From Euptelea pleiosperma (taxonomy: Eukaryota; Streptophyta; Magnoliopsida; Ranunculales; Eupteleaceae): a stretch of 64,000 nucleotides of DNA. The DNA lies in contig CM068544.1 of assembly GCA_035048495.1 (NCBI GenBank), forward strand, positions 11,836,138 through 11,900,137, in the 5' to 3' direction. The notes beneath the pieces were generated by a model that saw only the letters and a program-made list of their open reading frames with translations, ran no database searches and had not been told where the DNA came from. The position numbers and the translations under genes were made by a program. Positions 45,958 through 57,037 of this stretch are shown piece by piece. The first letter of the stretch is position 1. The number at the start of each line of letters is the position of its first letter.

Positions 45958-47754
45958 AATGGCGCCGCTGCCGCTCGGGTGTTCGGGAGTGCGAAAAAGG
46001 ACGTAAAGACGGAATTGGAAAGTTGCTAAATCGGAAAGCTGCTCAATTTGGACAGCCTGACCTTTTCGGGAAACTTTCTATTTTTTGTTTTTAGTGCTTT
46101 TTAGCAGTTTTTAAATTACTATTTTTAATGCCTCGGAAGGCCGAGTGCAAAGTTGTAATAATTTAGGAATTTTACTACTTTCCATATAACTGCTAGATCT
46201 TGTTCTAGGATTTTTTAGAAACCCTAGATTAAGTGGAAATTACCAAAAAAATTAAAAAATCAAAATTCAAAAAAAATTAGGGTTTTATATTCTGCAGATT
46301 TTTAGAAATCACCAATCAAGGATTTGCGATTTTTGGAAAGATTCTAAAATCTTGAAACTTTGCTAAATTAGGGTTTCCCCTCTTAGAAATTTCCTCTTTA
46401 GAAGAATTTCTATTTTTAGAAATCTTCCGAATTTGGAAAAGTCTGCAAAAGGAAACGCCCCAAATCTAGCAGAATTTCAATTTTGGGAAATTTCCCAAAA
46501 TTGTAAGGGATCTCGCAATCAAATCTTTCTTGGAAGATCTACACAGTTCGGGAAACATTCCAATCTAGGTATTTTCCAAATCTGGGAATTCCTAAATTTT
46601 AACCCATCTCGAATTTGGAAACTAATTCAAAAACTTGCCTAAATCCAATACATGTTCTGTGAACCCTAAAAAGGCAAGGATCTTCCAAATAGAATCCCGA
46701 ATACCTAGACCGTGCGATCTAACTTTTCTGCAGGAACACGATCCAGTGTGGGTAGAGAGCGAAAGCTCAAAGAGGTGGAGTCGGGCCCAAGCCCATTAGG
46801 ATACCCCTCTCTAACCCACGGAGGAGACCCCGTGGCGTGGCCCACGGGAGGTAAGTCTCTATCCTCGCCTTGAGTGCGATACTGCGCCGTTGGGTGACAC
46901 ATTGCCGCTTGTCTATTTGCTTTCGCATCCATATTCTTCGACTTGCGTGGCGTGGCCGTTAATCAATCAACTCTAAGAGAGCAGACCCAGCTCCAAGTTG
47001 AAACTGGTGGGATTTCATCACCCACCTCATCATTCCAACTGTTTTGATCCCAAGGCTCCATTTAATTAAAAAGAATCAAGAAGTAGAGCCAATTAGCCCG
47101 GTGTTCGAGGAAAAATCCACACAAAACGAACCCGCTTAACATCCAATCGAAATAAGACCACGAGCGCGGGTCCCTGTTGTCTAACACACCCATAAGTCCC
47201 TGCTACTCAAGTACACTGAGCTCGACGTGGCATCTTGGACTATTAAGCGGTTAGTTACGTGTGGACTAGGAACACGCACCAACCCTAGCTTAACCCGAGG
47301 GAACACTCTTCTTATACACTTGACCAATCCGGTTAGTCTGGGACGTACATAAGACAGCCATTGTGCCGCACGTCTGTCTAGGCTTCGGATTGCCTTGTTG
47401 TTGACTAGAGTCAGTACTAAAGGATTCGCTCTGAAAAGTGTAGCCTGGTGAGAACCTCTGAGTGCATACAATTAGTCCGGCGGCTAAAAGATAAACTAGT
47501 GGTCCGCCCACTGTCATAATCTACTCTCGCCCCAAAACTAACAAGATAATGCCTAAAATATATCCTGATTGTTTAGAATAGGATTATCTGTGCTTGGTGT
47601 GCATCATTTAGAATCACTACTCCAGTGTCTCCTTTTGGCAACTTTTTGCCAAATCTTGGGCTTGCTTTTTCAAGTAGAAGCCCGGTTGGACCTGTCCTAA
47701 CCTTTTACTGATTCGATCTAAGAGTTAGTCCACCGCACCCCTCTATCGCCTCTA
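45958..47754 (+). mobile_element. N2: primer-binding site and long leader
   Basis: Two bases after the LTR comes TGGCGCCGCTGCCG (45960-45973), close to the tRNA-Asp-type TGGCGCCGTTGCCG primer site of Athila elements. The 1.8-kb leader follows. It is collinear with N1 and P2 and holds a GC-rich hairpin with CCACGG/CCGTGG arms (about 46815-46845) next to a GGAG/GTAAGT donor-like site (GTAAGT 46851-46856). Short frames (46433-46642; minus 46705-46932, 47181-47517) are not conserved as proteins. Confidence 0.8.
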
Positions 47755-48138
47755 ATGGCAGATGAACGGCTTCTGTATGAGACCTACTACAGTTTCTGTG
47801 AGAATCGAGGTGATCACTCTCAACAATGGTATGACAATTCTGCGTATCATCATGATACTCCAGTCTCCCATACTTCTACAGGGTATGATAATCACCGAGA
47901 TCCGGAGTACAATTCTGTACTCCAAGAGCTTAAAAATTCAGTCTCTGCCCTTCGTGCCGCAGTCCAGCAACCTGTGTACCATTCCCAGTCTGTAGGATAT
48001 TACCCTCCTATCCAGCAAGATGTCTGTACCTTTCCATCTCCAATGCAGACCTCCTATGACAACACTTATTATCCGGATAATAGGAGTCACCATAACTTTG
48101 GTTGGGAACAGTCTGCCCTCACACAGCAACTGCCGTAG
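47755..48138 (+). CDS. N2: short Gag-derived ORF (127 codons), amber-terminated
   Basis: It starts MADERLLYETYY at the position of the P2 start MAVERPLIETF (61775) and passes almost at once to sequence aligning with P2 Gag after the capsid domain (GDHSQQW...LQELKNSVSAL against ENSQHW...IQELSKSVSAL). The roughly 190-residue capsid region and the CCHC knuckle of P2 are missing. It ends QQLP-TAG. N1 has the same TAG at the same codon, so the stop predates both insertions. Whether the short protein is made, and whether it helps packaging by an autonomous Gag, is unknown. Confidence 0.65.
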   Translation: MADERLLYETYYSFCENRGDHSQQWYDNSAYHHDTPVSHTSTGYDNHRDPEYNSVLQELKNSVSALRAAVQQPVYHSQSVGYYPPIQQDVCTFPSPMQTSYDNTYYPDNRSHHNFGWEQSALTQQLP

Positions 48139-49599
48139 GATAATTATCCTTCCGGGTTCCATCAACCCAATGGGGAGTATGACTGGCAATACTCGCAATC
48201 CCAGTACCCGTCCTATCCACAGAATGACTATTCTGATCAACAGTGGGCCCCTCAAGATTTTCAGAGTCAGCAACTAGTCCCAGACTCTACTTTGCCTTAT
48301 AATTTTCATACCCAGTCGGACTACAATCAAGAGTTCGCACCTCAGCTCCCCTTGGCTGAACCGCCTCCGTTGGCTACTAAACCCGGTCTAGAGGACCTTC
48401 TCTCTCAGTACATTGCCCAGCAACAACAGTTTTTCCAAGGTCTAGAGCACCAACAAAAGCAATCTATGGAAAGCTTCGAGCAACGTCTAATTCAATTAGA
48501 AAATGAGAGAGAGGAAGTCAACTTCACTAGCCCACCAGTAGCTTATCCTGAGGAGAATGATATGGCTACTGTCTATAATGAGGAGTCGCACAATTGGACC
48601 AAGGACCAGAATTACCAGGATGAAATAGAAGTTGTTACCAACCCTAGATCAAGCCTGATTATTGAGGAACCAGTGTATCCTAATTCGGTGCCTTTAACAG
48701 CACCAAATCTTGAACCTACCTTAGAGCAACCTATTTCTCACTCTACCTCTGCTGACCCTGATATCAATCTTCATGACACTGAGCTGTGTCTCGATCGTAG
48801 GATCCCAACTGTGCTAGATCTACCATTCCTCCCCACCTCCCTTGGAGTGAGCCATAATAGTGATGAACCCATGTCTCCATCTATGGTGCCCTTAACAGCA
48901 CCAACTTCTAAACCGAGCACAGAGGAACTCAGTTCCATCTCTATCTCTGATGATTCTACCTCTGCACTGGTTGCAAACATTCCCACCATAGAGCCGTGTC
49001 TAGAAAATGGGCTTCCCGCTATCCTGGACCTACCGATCTCCACCTAGGAGGAACATATTGAGTGCAGGGATTGGAACATCCCTATCACATTAGGAAACAT
49101 CGAGGAAGAGGTCAACAGTTTTCACCCGCTACCCTACGTCGATATTATCGATGACCCGTGTGCCGTAGAGAGTCTAATTCAGGACTCTCCCGAAGCTCAA
49201 TTATCCAAGTGTCAAGAACACTTTGAGTCTGACTTCATCTCGGAGTCCAACATTTCTGGTATTACTGATCTGCAGGAGTCTGCTCCATTCAGATACATTC
49301 CTGCAAAACTCAATGAGTTTGCGGCTCTGCTAACCACGGTCAGAGAACCCACTACTACTCTCCTCTCAGTCTTTACTGAGAAGCTTCTATCCCTCCCTAC
49401 TGAACTAAATGTTTTTGCGAGTCTGCTCAGAGAACCTACTCCTACTCCTGTCCTCTCAGTTTTTACTGAGAAGCTTCATTCCCTCCCTACTCAACTACAC
49501 ACTTTTGTAGGGCTACTCAGAGAACTTACTGCCCTTCTCTCAGTCTACACTGAGAAAGACCTGTTCTACACAGGTATACCTAGACAAGGGATAGGATAG
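48139..49599 (+). pseudogene. N2: in-frame continuation, Gag C-terminus fused to the pol spacer
   Basis: In the same frame after the TAG, the sequence reads DNYPSGFHQPN..., the Gln-rich LEDLLSQYIAQQQQ motif (compare P2 EDLLAQLITQQQQ), then LEQRLIQLENE. A second TAG at 49045-49047 is private to N2 (N1 has GAG). The frame continues to CAVESLIQDS...CQEHFESDF, the protease-RT spacer of M1, and ends at TAG 49597-49599. Protease, RT, RNase H and integrase are entirely absent. The last 85 codons hold three copies of an LSVFTEKL...LPT unit. A single ATG-started frame at 48292-49047 is the largest uninterrupted piece. Confidence 0.65.
49309..49565 (+). repeat. Triplicated 90-96-bp unit at the end of the N2 ORF
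   Basis: Units start at 49309, 49405 and 49495 and encode variants of FAxLLREPT...LSVFTEKLxSLPT. Lengths stay multiples of three (96, 90). M1 has a single divergent counterpart in its spacer (LLTMIRDPT...LPSEL). Confidence 0.75.
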
Positions 49600-51540
49600 T
49601 TGTTTCCCTTCCACCTTAGGTGTCAGGAAGACTGCAGATTCACTCAGTCTCCATGAGTTTTAACCTGGTTGGGGGTACTTGATATACCCCCATCATGTCT
49701 GGCTGAAGACGTAAAACTTAGCGCTTTCGGAAAGGCAATTCCGGTATTCTTAGAGTACATGAGTCTCATGCATTTGTTATTATTGTTATATCTTTGGAAA
49801 TGCAGGTACATTCATTATTCCGATCATCAGGTACCACACACTGTCGAGTTTCTGCCGACTTGGTAACATCCTTCCTGAATCTTTGCATCATCATCACTGA
49901 TTTTTCATCATTTTATGTCCCGGTCATGAGCACCGAGGACGGTGCTGTATTTTGGTTGGGGGTGGGTATTTACCAAAACTCATGTCTTCATTTTGATAAA
50001 AAAAAAAAAATGTTGTTTTTGGGGTAATTTCCGATGTTCTCCAAAAGTTTTCTAGAATTTCAAAAATGTGTCAAATACCCTGACTTTGATTAGCTAAAAA
50101 CCTCCGTTAAGTCAGTATTAAGGATGTCAATTTTTGTTAGCGTTGAGTCAAGTCAAGCGTGACTACAGCAGGTTTGAAAACTCAGAAAAACTCAGATTTG
50201 GCACAATTGTACACTATCAACATCAGAGTCATCCTAAGTTTTGAAACTCTAGAGATCCTGTGAGAATAATTGTGGAGACCTAACCCAGTGAGCTTTCGAA
50301 CCTTTAATCAATTCAGAGTGTTATACAACAATTCTGAGTCACAAGATGACTCACTATTCTTCATGCCCGCAATATTCGTTGAGAGATCTCATTATCTTTT
50401 GCTTCGATCATAAAACTCGGAACGACATCAAAAATTGGATTACTACGACAGAACCTTCTCTGTATCCAGTCAAGACAGTATACATGATAGTGCAAACCTT
50501 AGAAAATGATTTAGGCCATTTTTCTGAACCATTCAGCCTTTTTACTCACCTGAATTATACTTCACTAGAAACCCCTTGAGCCATTCTATAAAAGCCTTTT
50601 CTTTGTAAACCCATCAACCTAAAATCCAGTCTAGCTACGAAGCATGACTGTCTACCCTTATTTTGAGATGGACAAAAGAATAACTGATGTGGGTATACCG
50701 TAAAAAGAAAAGTAAAGAAGAAGAATCAAAAGGAAAAGAAAGTGGTTCAAGCCAAAAATAAAATATGGAAAGAAAGTATGAAGAAGAGCTGAAAAGAAAT
50801 TGAGCAGTCTCAGAAATATCAAGAAAAAGAGAAAAATACAAAAAAAGGAAAAAGAACCAGATAATGGTGTTACGCCGCAGGAAAAATTCAAGAAAATGGC
50901 AATATCCTCTCAAGATCTTTGAAATCCTGTATTCCTTTATCTCTCTACACCTGACCTAAGCCTCATTACAACCCAGGAAAGTCCTACTTGATTCTAGGAT
51001 AGTACGATCATAAAATGTGGAGATTGGAGAAGGAGAAGCTATAGAGTTTGATCTGACGTTCCCGAGTGAAGTGGTATTCCAATCATGAGATCTTCTTCTG
51101 TTAAAGATGTCCTTCCTTTAAATAATACTTATGTGAGATCTTTGCTTTCATATATCAATACATCTCCTCACATATAAATTGAGAGAAAAGAAGAAAACCC
51201 TTCTTGTGTGATTCTATTCTGAGTGCTAAACATGTGAGATTTGAGGTCGAGGCATAAAAACTTAGAGGTGATCTGAAAATCTTTACTGTCGGATGATGAG
51301 AATGTTGAGCACACACACACGCAGAGTCTGACTATTCTGGGTCATGATTATTAGTCTGTAGTCTTGCCAAAACTTTCCAACTCCTCGCTAGCATGTAACT
51401 ATTTTTGCATCCATTCAATGATTTTACGAACGGTATTTTCTCGGAGCTAATGTGAAAGTGTGCAGCATGTGCAGAGCCCTTTTAAGCTCATTTATTTCGC
51501 ACTAATTGCCAAGGATTGGCAATATGCTGGTTGGAGGTTG
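49600..51540 (+). mobile_element. N2: 3' non-coding region and polypurine tract
   Basis: It shares with P1 and M1 the post-ORF hairpin, the AAACTTAGCGCTTTCGG block, the AGCACCG hairpin (49929-49946) and the ORF-like patch at 50346-50579 (77 codons, RDLIIFCFDHKTRNDIKNW). It ends with GGTTGGAGGTTG immediately before the 3' LTR. Retention of this long region in a deletion derivative suggests that it matters in cis. Confidence 0.85.
49671..49691 (+). other. Post-ORF hairpin of N2
   Basis: GGGGGTA and TACCCCC enclose a 7-base loop, 71 bp after the last in-frame stop. It occupies the same place as the stems in M1 (34941-34959) and P1 (239 onward) but with different paired bases. Confidence 0.7.
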
Positions 51541-54240
51541 TGATATTCGCTCAAAAGTGCTTATTTTAAGCAATTATCCTTTTAGCGTTATTGCATTCTC
51601 CTACGTAAAATGCTCTAGTTATCTACTTTTCTACGTAATAGTCTCTTCTGTTGCGTAGAACACACTTTTCTGGACGAAATGGTATATTTGCATGCATTAA
51701 ACACATTTTCGGAAGTCTAGATATTAAGCCGTTCTGATAAAGTCTCATTACGCGCTTCTTCTGTCGCAGGAAACCCCGATGGGACGATTCTCGAGACTTG
51801 TGGGCCCAAATCGATCATAAAAGCCCATTATCAAAGCTTAAAGAGCCCACATGCTATGACTAGAAGATATTGGCCAAATATGGGCTGAATAAGAGGACCA
51901 AAAAGCCGGCCCAAAGAACGAAGAGAGCAGGAGAGCCAATGACCAAGAGACAGACCAAAGCGTTTAAAGCCACATGAGTCAGCAAGGAATGATAGTCTAC
52001 TCTACTGGAGAAGCGTGAGGATGGTCACAGTGAAGACCAGGGTTCCAGACCCTCTGCCAATACTTTTCTCCATTTTTTGATACTTTCTCTCTCATCTCTC
52101 CTTATTCTCTCTCTCTCTTCATCTCTCGGTCCTTGAATCTACTGACCTAACCCCAGAACTCCTGTCCATCGACTCTATCTCATCTCCCTTAGCTTTCTGA
52201 CCGTTGGATCTTCCATCGGACCGTTGGATCTTCAATCGGACCGTTGGATCTCTCTAGATCCGTCGATCTACCAATCTGGGTCCCAATCAAGTCACCATCC
52301 ATCCGATCGCCATCAGAATGTCTGCCACATCATCTTGTGAGACGATGGACATCATCAGTCCATGTGGGCCAATAGCCGGGCCCATCATCATCGACTCGCT
52401 GTCCGACCAGTTAGTAGACCCCGTGAATTTCAAAATAATTTTAATTAAAAAATGGGGGGTCCACTAAATGGGGACATTCCCTAAAGAAAAGTAGCATTTT
52501 ACTTAAAAAAACAAAAAAAAAAAAAAAAATATATATTTTTTCTTATTTTTTTATTTTCAAAAATCCCCTATTTCCATTAAAGGAAATAGGGAAGCTTTAA
52601 AAGGGGAGAGGAGAGGGTTCGTTCGAACCCTAATCCCTCTCCTTTCCTCTCCTTTCTCTTCCCAAAAACCCCCCCCTACGTTCTTTCCTCTTCTTTTTCT
52701 TCTTCTTCTTTTTCTTCTTCTTCTTCTTCTTCTTCTTCTTCTTCTTCTTTTACCGGCCGGAGTTGCAGAACTCCGGCCACCTCGTCTTCTTCACGTTCTT
52801 CTCTCCCAACCAAATCTGTCACTCCCAAAAGGAGAAAGCAAACCTCTCTCATTCCATTCTCCCTCAATACCTCAACCCTCTCTACCACCTACAACACCAA
52901 GAATCTCTCCACCGTCCTCCTTTGTAGCAGCAGCGTCTTATTCAGCAAGATAACGGCCTGCAACACTTGCAAGCCGTTCTCTTGATCTCTTTCTAGCACA
53001 CCAGCAAAAACTCAGACCCCATGGTCTGTAAGAGCCCCTCCATCCACTTGACTGGTGCGCCTCACCTTCGCTTTCAGACCTGCAACTCCGAGTTGCAAGT
53101 TTGAAACTCCACCATTGTTGCACATCTCCAAGTTGCTGCCACTTGCAGGTCCGAAAACGGCAAGCCGTCCTCTCCCTCACTTCTTCCTACCCTCTTCTTC
53201 TCAAGAAAGGCAGCAAACAAAAGGAAACAAAAAAAAAAAAAAGAAAATAAGGAAGAAGAGGAACTGGTAGTTCCCTTGGTCTTGCGCACACCACCCTGCA
53301 GCAACGCCCCATGTGCAGGCTCCACCTCCATGGTGCTCTGCTTGCCGTTGTCTCTTTTAAGGAGGCACTCATCCACCGTTCCTGCTGGTGCTCTACAAAT
53401 CTTGTGATGTCTTAGCATCTGCTACTACCACCAAGAACGACCATTAAACCTGCAACAACTCGGCAACACTTCATCCAACAACCTCCTTCCACAACGTGGT
53501 CTTCACCCTCTCTCATGCCGTCTTCTCCACCATGGCCAAGAGCCACCACAGCAACCACGAGGCTAACGTGTGATTCCCATCTCAGACCACATCTCCTATC
53601 CAACGATCGCACACCACCTCCACCACGTAGCCGGACCATTCACCAAATACCCCATCAATGGCCGAACTCACTCCGGTAAGTGCTCCTACGACATTTCTCT
53701 CCTCTTCTTTCTTTCTGTATCTCTATCCATCTTTCTACCTCTAGATTGGGTCTTTTCTCTCCTCCTTAGTCTACCATTTTCTCTCTCTCTAGTTTTCTCT
53801 CTAACCTTTTCCTCTCTTTCTCTCTCTAGTTTAGTCAAGTTATTGATTTCTAGTATAAGGTTTCAATCATGATCATTGTAAGAATTATTTTGGGTTAATA
53901 CTTAATTTCAATTCAAATTTTATAGTATTTCAATTACAGTGGTGTCACTTTATGCTACTCAGATCAGTGATTTCATGGCTCTCATACAATTATCAAGCAT
54001 GTTTTAAAAGCACCTTAAACCACCACTCTCACCCCTCCATCCTTTTTAGTGGAAATTTCTGATAAAAATCCGTCATTTCATGTTCATGAATCGCGTGAAC
54101 TAACCCCGAGTGCGGATCGACCTCCGACACGAATCCCTATACAAAGTTCATATTTTTGCAAGATAAAAACTCGGATAAGTTACAAATATGTTGAGATTAG
54201 GGTTTCCGTAACCAACGACGCGGAAAAAAACCTACTTTCA
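51541..54240 (+). mobile_element. N2: 3' LTR
   Basis: A 2700-bp LTR, TGATATTCGC...CCTACTTTCA, followed by TATAT (54241-54245), the right copy of the 5-bp target duplication. It is nearly identical to the 5' LTR but has a single GGCCGGAGTTGCAG palindrome (52755-52778), a CTT tract at 52689-52749, and a 12-13-bp insertion near 53190. GGTAAGT is at 53675-53681. Together with the 5' LTR it defines an 11,121-bp element. Confidence 0.95.
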
Positions 54241-56932
54241 TATATAATATACTTCAACCCCGTTTCCTTATGCACCCCTTATATGAAATGACGTGATGAT
54301 CATAGTATGATAACAAGATGGTACTAGGGTTACATGGCATATGCACACATATATTTAACATTTAAATAAGAATATAAAATGAACCAATGATCATTAAGAG
54401 TAATAATATGGGAACGAATTAGGGTTAACCATGAATAACATGTAACAATCACCGAAGGTCACGATCAACACGGATGAATAATATAAGTGAAAATCACAAG
54501 ACAATCCAACACACCATGGCCGAACCCTATGAGGGATCCATGACACAAGGTCGAACCCTAAAGAGGGATCCAAGACACATGGGTGGGATCCCCATGCATA
54601 CAAGTATAGGTCGAACCATCTAGGTATAATAGTCAATAAGACATGACCAAATATCACAATCAACATCGATGAATAATATAAGTGAAAATCGTAAGAGAAT
54701 CCAACACGCTATGGCCGAACTCTATGAGGGATCCATGACACAATGTCGAACCCTAAAGAGGGATCCAAGACACTTGGCCGAACCCTATGAGAGATCCAAG
54801 ACACATGGGTGGGATCCCCATGCATACAAGTATAGGTCAAACCATCTAGGGTTTGGTCAAACAACAAGGTTAAAACCTTAATAGTTAATAATCATGACCT
54901 AACCACGAACAATTAATAGATTTTTTACAAAACATGTACTATATTATAAAAATCATAACTAAATAAATATGAATTAGAAAAATATAAACTCAATGGATAT
55001 AAAAACTAGATTCATAGAGGTTTTTAGGAAAAATAAATAGAAAAATATTCAGATTCAAAATATAGGTCAAAACTCTTAATTAATTGGGCTGGACAGAATT
55101 CGGGATACAGAAAAGTCTCACACATTTGATTGATAGAGGTATCTATGAAAAATAATCAATACAAATCAAAAAAATACAAACTCAAGGGTTCTAGAAACTA
55201 GATTGATAGAGGTATCTATGAAAAATAATTATAAAAATATTTAGATTAAAAATATGGATCGAAATCTTAGGTAAAGTGGACCGTGTAAAATCTGGAATTC
55301 TGGGTTTTACAGAAAAGTCCAACACGTTTGAAAAATCATAACTTAATCAATACAAATCAGAAAAATATAAACTCAAAGGTTCTAGAAACTAGATTGATAG
55401 AGGTATCTATGAAAAATAATTAGAAAAATATTTAGGTTAAAAATATAGATTGAAATCCCAAGCGAATCGGACCGTGTAAAATCTGAAATTCTGGTTTTTT
55501 TGGTAAAGTCATACAACTTAGAAAAATCATAACTTAATCAATAAAAATCAGAAAAATATAAACTAAACGGTTTTGAAAAATAGATTCACATAGGTATTTA
55601 GAAAAAATAATTATAAAAATATTTTAATTATAAAAATATAATAAAAATGATAAAGAACATAATCATCCGTTATAAGTACAAAATAGACGATGGCCCAACC
55701 CATCATGGTGGCCCAAAATAAAGATCAACCCAATAAGAATAAAATAAATATTGTTGAAATTAATTTATAATGAGTATCAACCATTATCTAATGAAAAAGA
55801 AACAAAATCTTGAAGAAAAACAAGTATAGGATGGATCAAGCGCACTTACCTAAAGGTTTCTTGAACTTTAATGAAAATCAAAAGTTTATTCAAATTTGAA
55901 AGTCGTCGGATCGTCCTCTCCTCGGAGTATGTTCTTCTAATCGGAGTCCCCGTCAATTTTCCCTTCTTGCTCGAGTGCGATCGGTGCCCGGATGAAGGTT
56001 TAATGGAGCTTGCTCTATTCTTTAATGGAGTTTGGTTTTGAAAACTTCTAAAGCTTTAGGGTTTTCATAAATAGGTTTAGGGAAGGATTAGGGTTTCTAT
56101 TTTGTTGAAATTCGTAACTAGCAAAGGGATGACTTTTTTAACCCTCAAAAACTCTTATTTTACACTACTAATGGGTTAGAAATGGGCCCAAGGCCCATAT
56201 ACAACAACTAGGCTCAATTTAAGAATATTATTAAGCCCAAAAGACTTCTAGATTGGCCATATGGCCCCACCCAACAATCGTAACACAAATAATTATAAAT
56301 TAATTCAATCAAACTATATTATATAATTTAAAAGTCCATACAATAAGGTATGACACATGTCATACACACAAATCATAAAAACGTTCAAAACCCTAGAAAA
56401 GTGTCAAATGACATTGGAATGACCCGAAAGTGATTTGCGGGTCCTACGTTCCTATTAAATAAATAAAATATAATTAAATATTATTTTTGAAAATATAAGA
56501 ATGGTAGAAAAGTTCAAAAATTTCGAAAATACTATTTTTGTCAAAATCTCCCGAAATCTCCCGCTAGGGTTTTCATGTCTCAAGAAAGGTTTCAAATTTC
56601 ATAGGTAAGTTGGTAAAGATAAAATAGGAATATTTTTTGTGTCTCTGGCCCACAAAACAATTTTTTTATAAAAGTTCTAGAATGTTAGCTGAGGAAAGAA
56701 AAAGTCCCCTGCAAGTTATAGTTTATTATTCTTAGTAGGAATTTTGCCCTAAAAAACGAATTTCAAAAATAGCAGGTTTTTCAAAGTTGTCAGAATGAAA
56801 TCAAATTAAATACACATACTCATACATGATATTAAATAATAAAAATAATAATAAGAGTTTGAAAAAGTTTCAAGTTTGCATTATTAGGTGAATTTACCAT
56901 AATACCCTAGAACAAAAGTTCAGGGTATTACA

Positions 56933-57037
56933 CCCATGTCCACAGTTTTTCCAGATCGTAGGGTGGTTACAGCTTGCACCTCCCCTTGACTATTCTCATT
57001 CTGGCTCTAAGATTGAGAACCGATCTCATATACTGCT
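56933..57037 (-). pseudogene. Gag C-terminal remnant of M1 between T1 and P2
   Basis: The minus strand reads AVYEIGSQSQ...QGEVQAVTTLRSGKTVDMG, matching 38870-38960 (M1) and 63300-63400 (P2). It is bounded by the T1 LTR end and the P2 LTR start. It is most simply the upstream part of M1's duplicated gag unit, left after T1 and P2 inserted. Confidence 0.75.

Larger units (their letters stand above)
42396..56932 (-). mobile_element. T1: 5' LTR (minus), split by N2
   Basis: It begins TGTCACGCCCC at 42396 (complement of an LTR end GGGGCGTGACA) and ends GGGTATTACA at 56932. Removing N2 and one TATAT leaves about 3.4 kb. The part right of N2 matches the 3' LTR closely. It also holds a ~195-bp tandem duplication (54460-54850, marked by TGAATAATATAAGTGAAAAT at 54472 and 54667). 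To the right follows M1 gag sequence (56933 onward); the predicted duplication CCCAT has no partner because the left end of T1 was deleted. Confidence 0.75.

Noticed and set aside
45766..46029. 87-codon ORF across the N2 LTR end and primer site
   Set aside because: It spans the LTR/internal junction, and the counterpart at 54049-54291 in the 3' LTR continues into unrelated T1 sequence.
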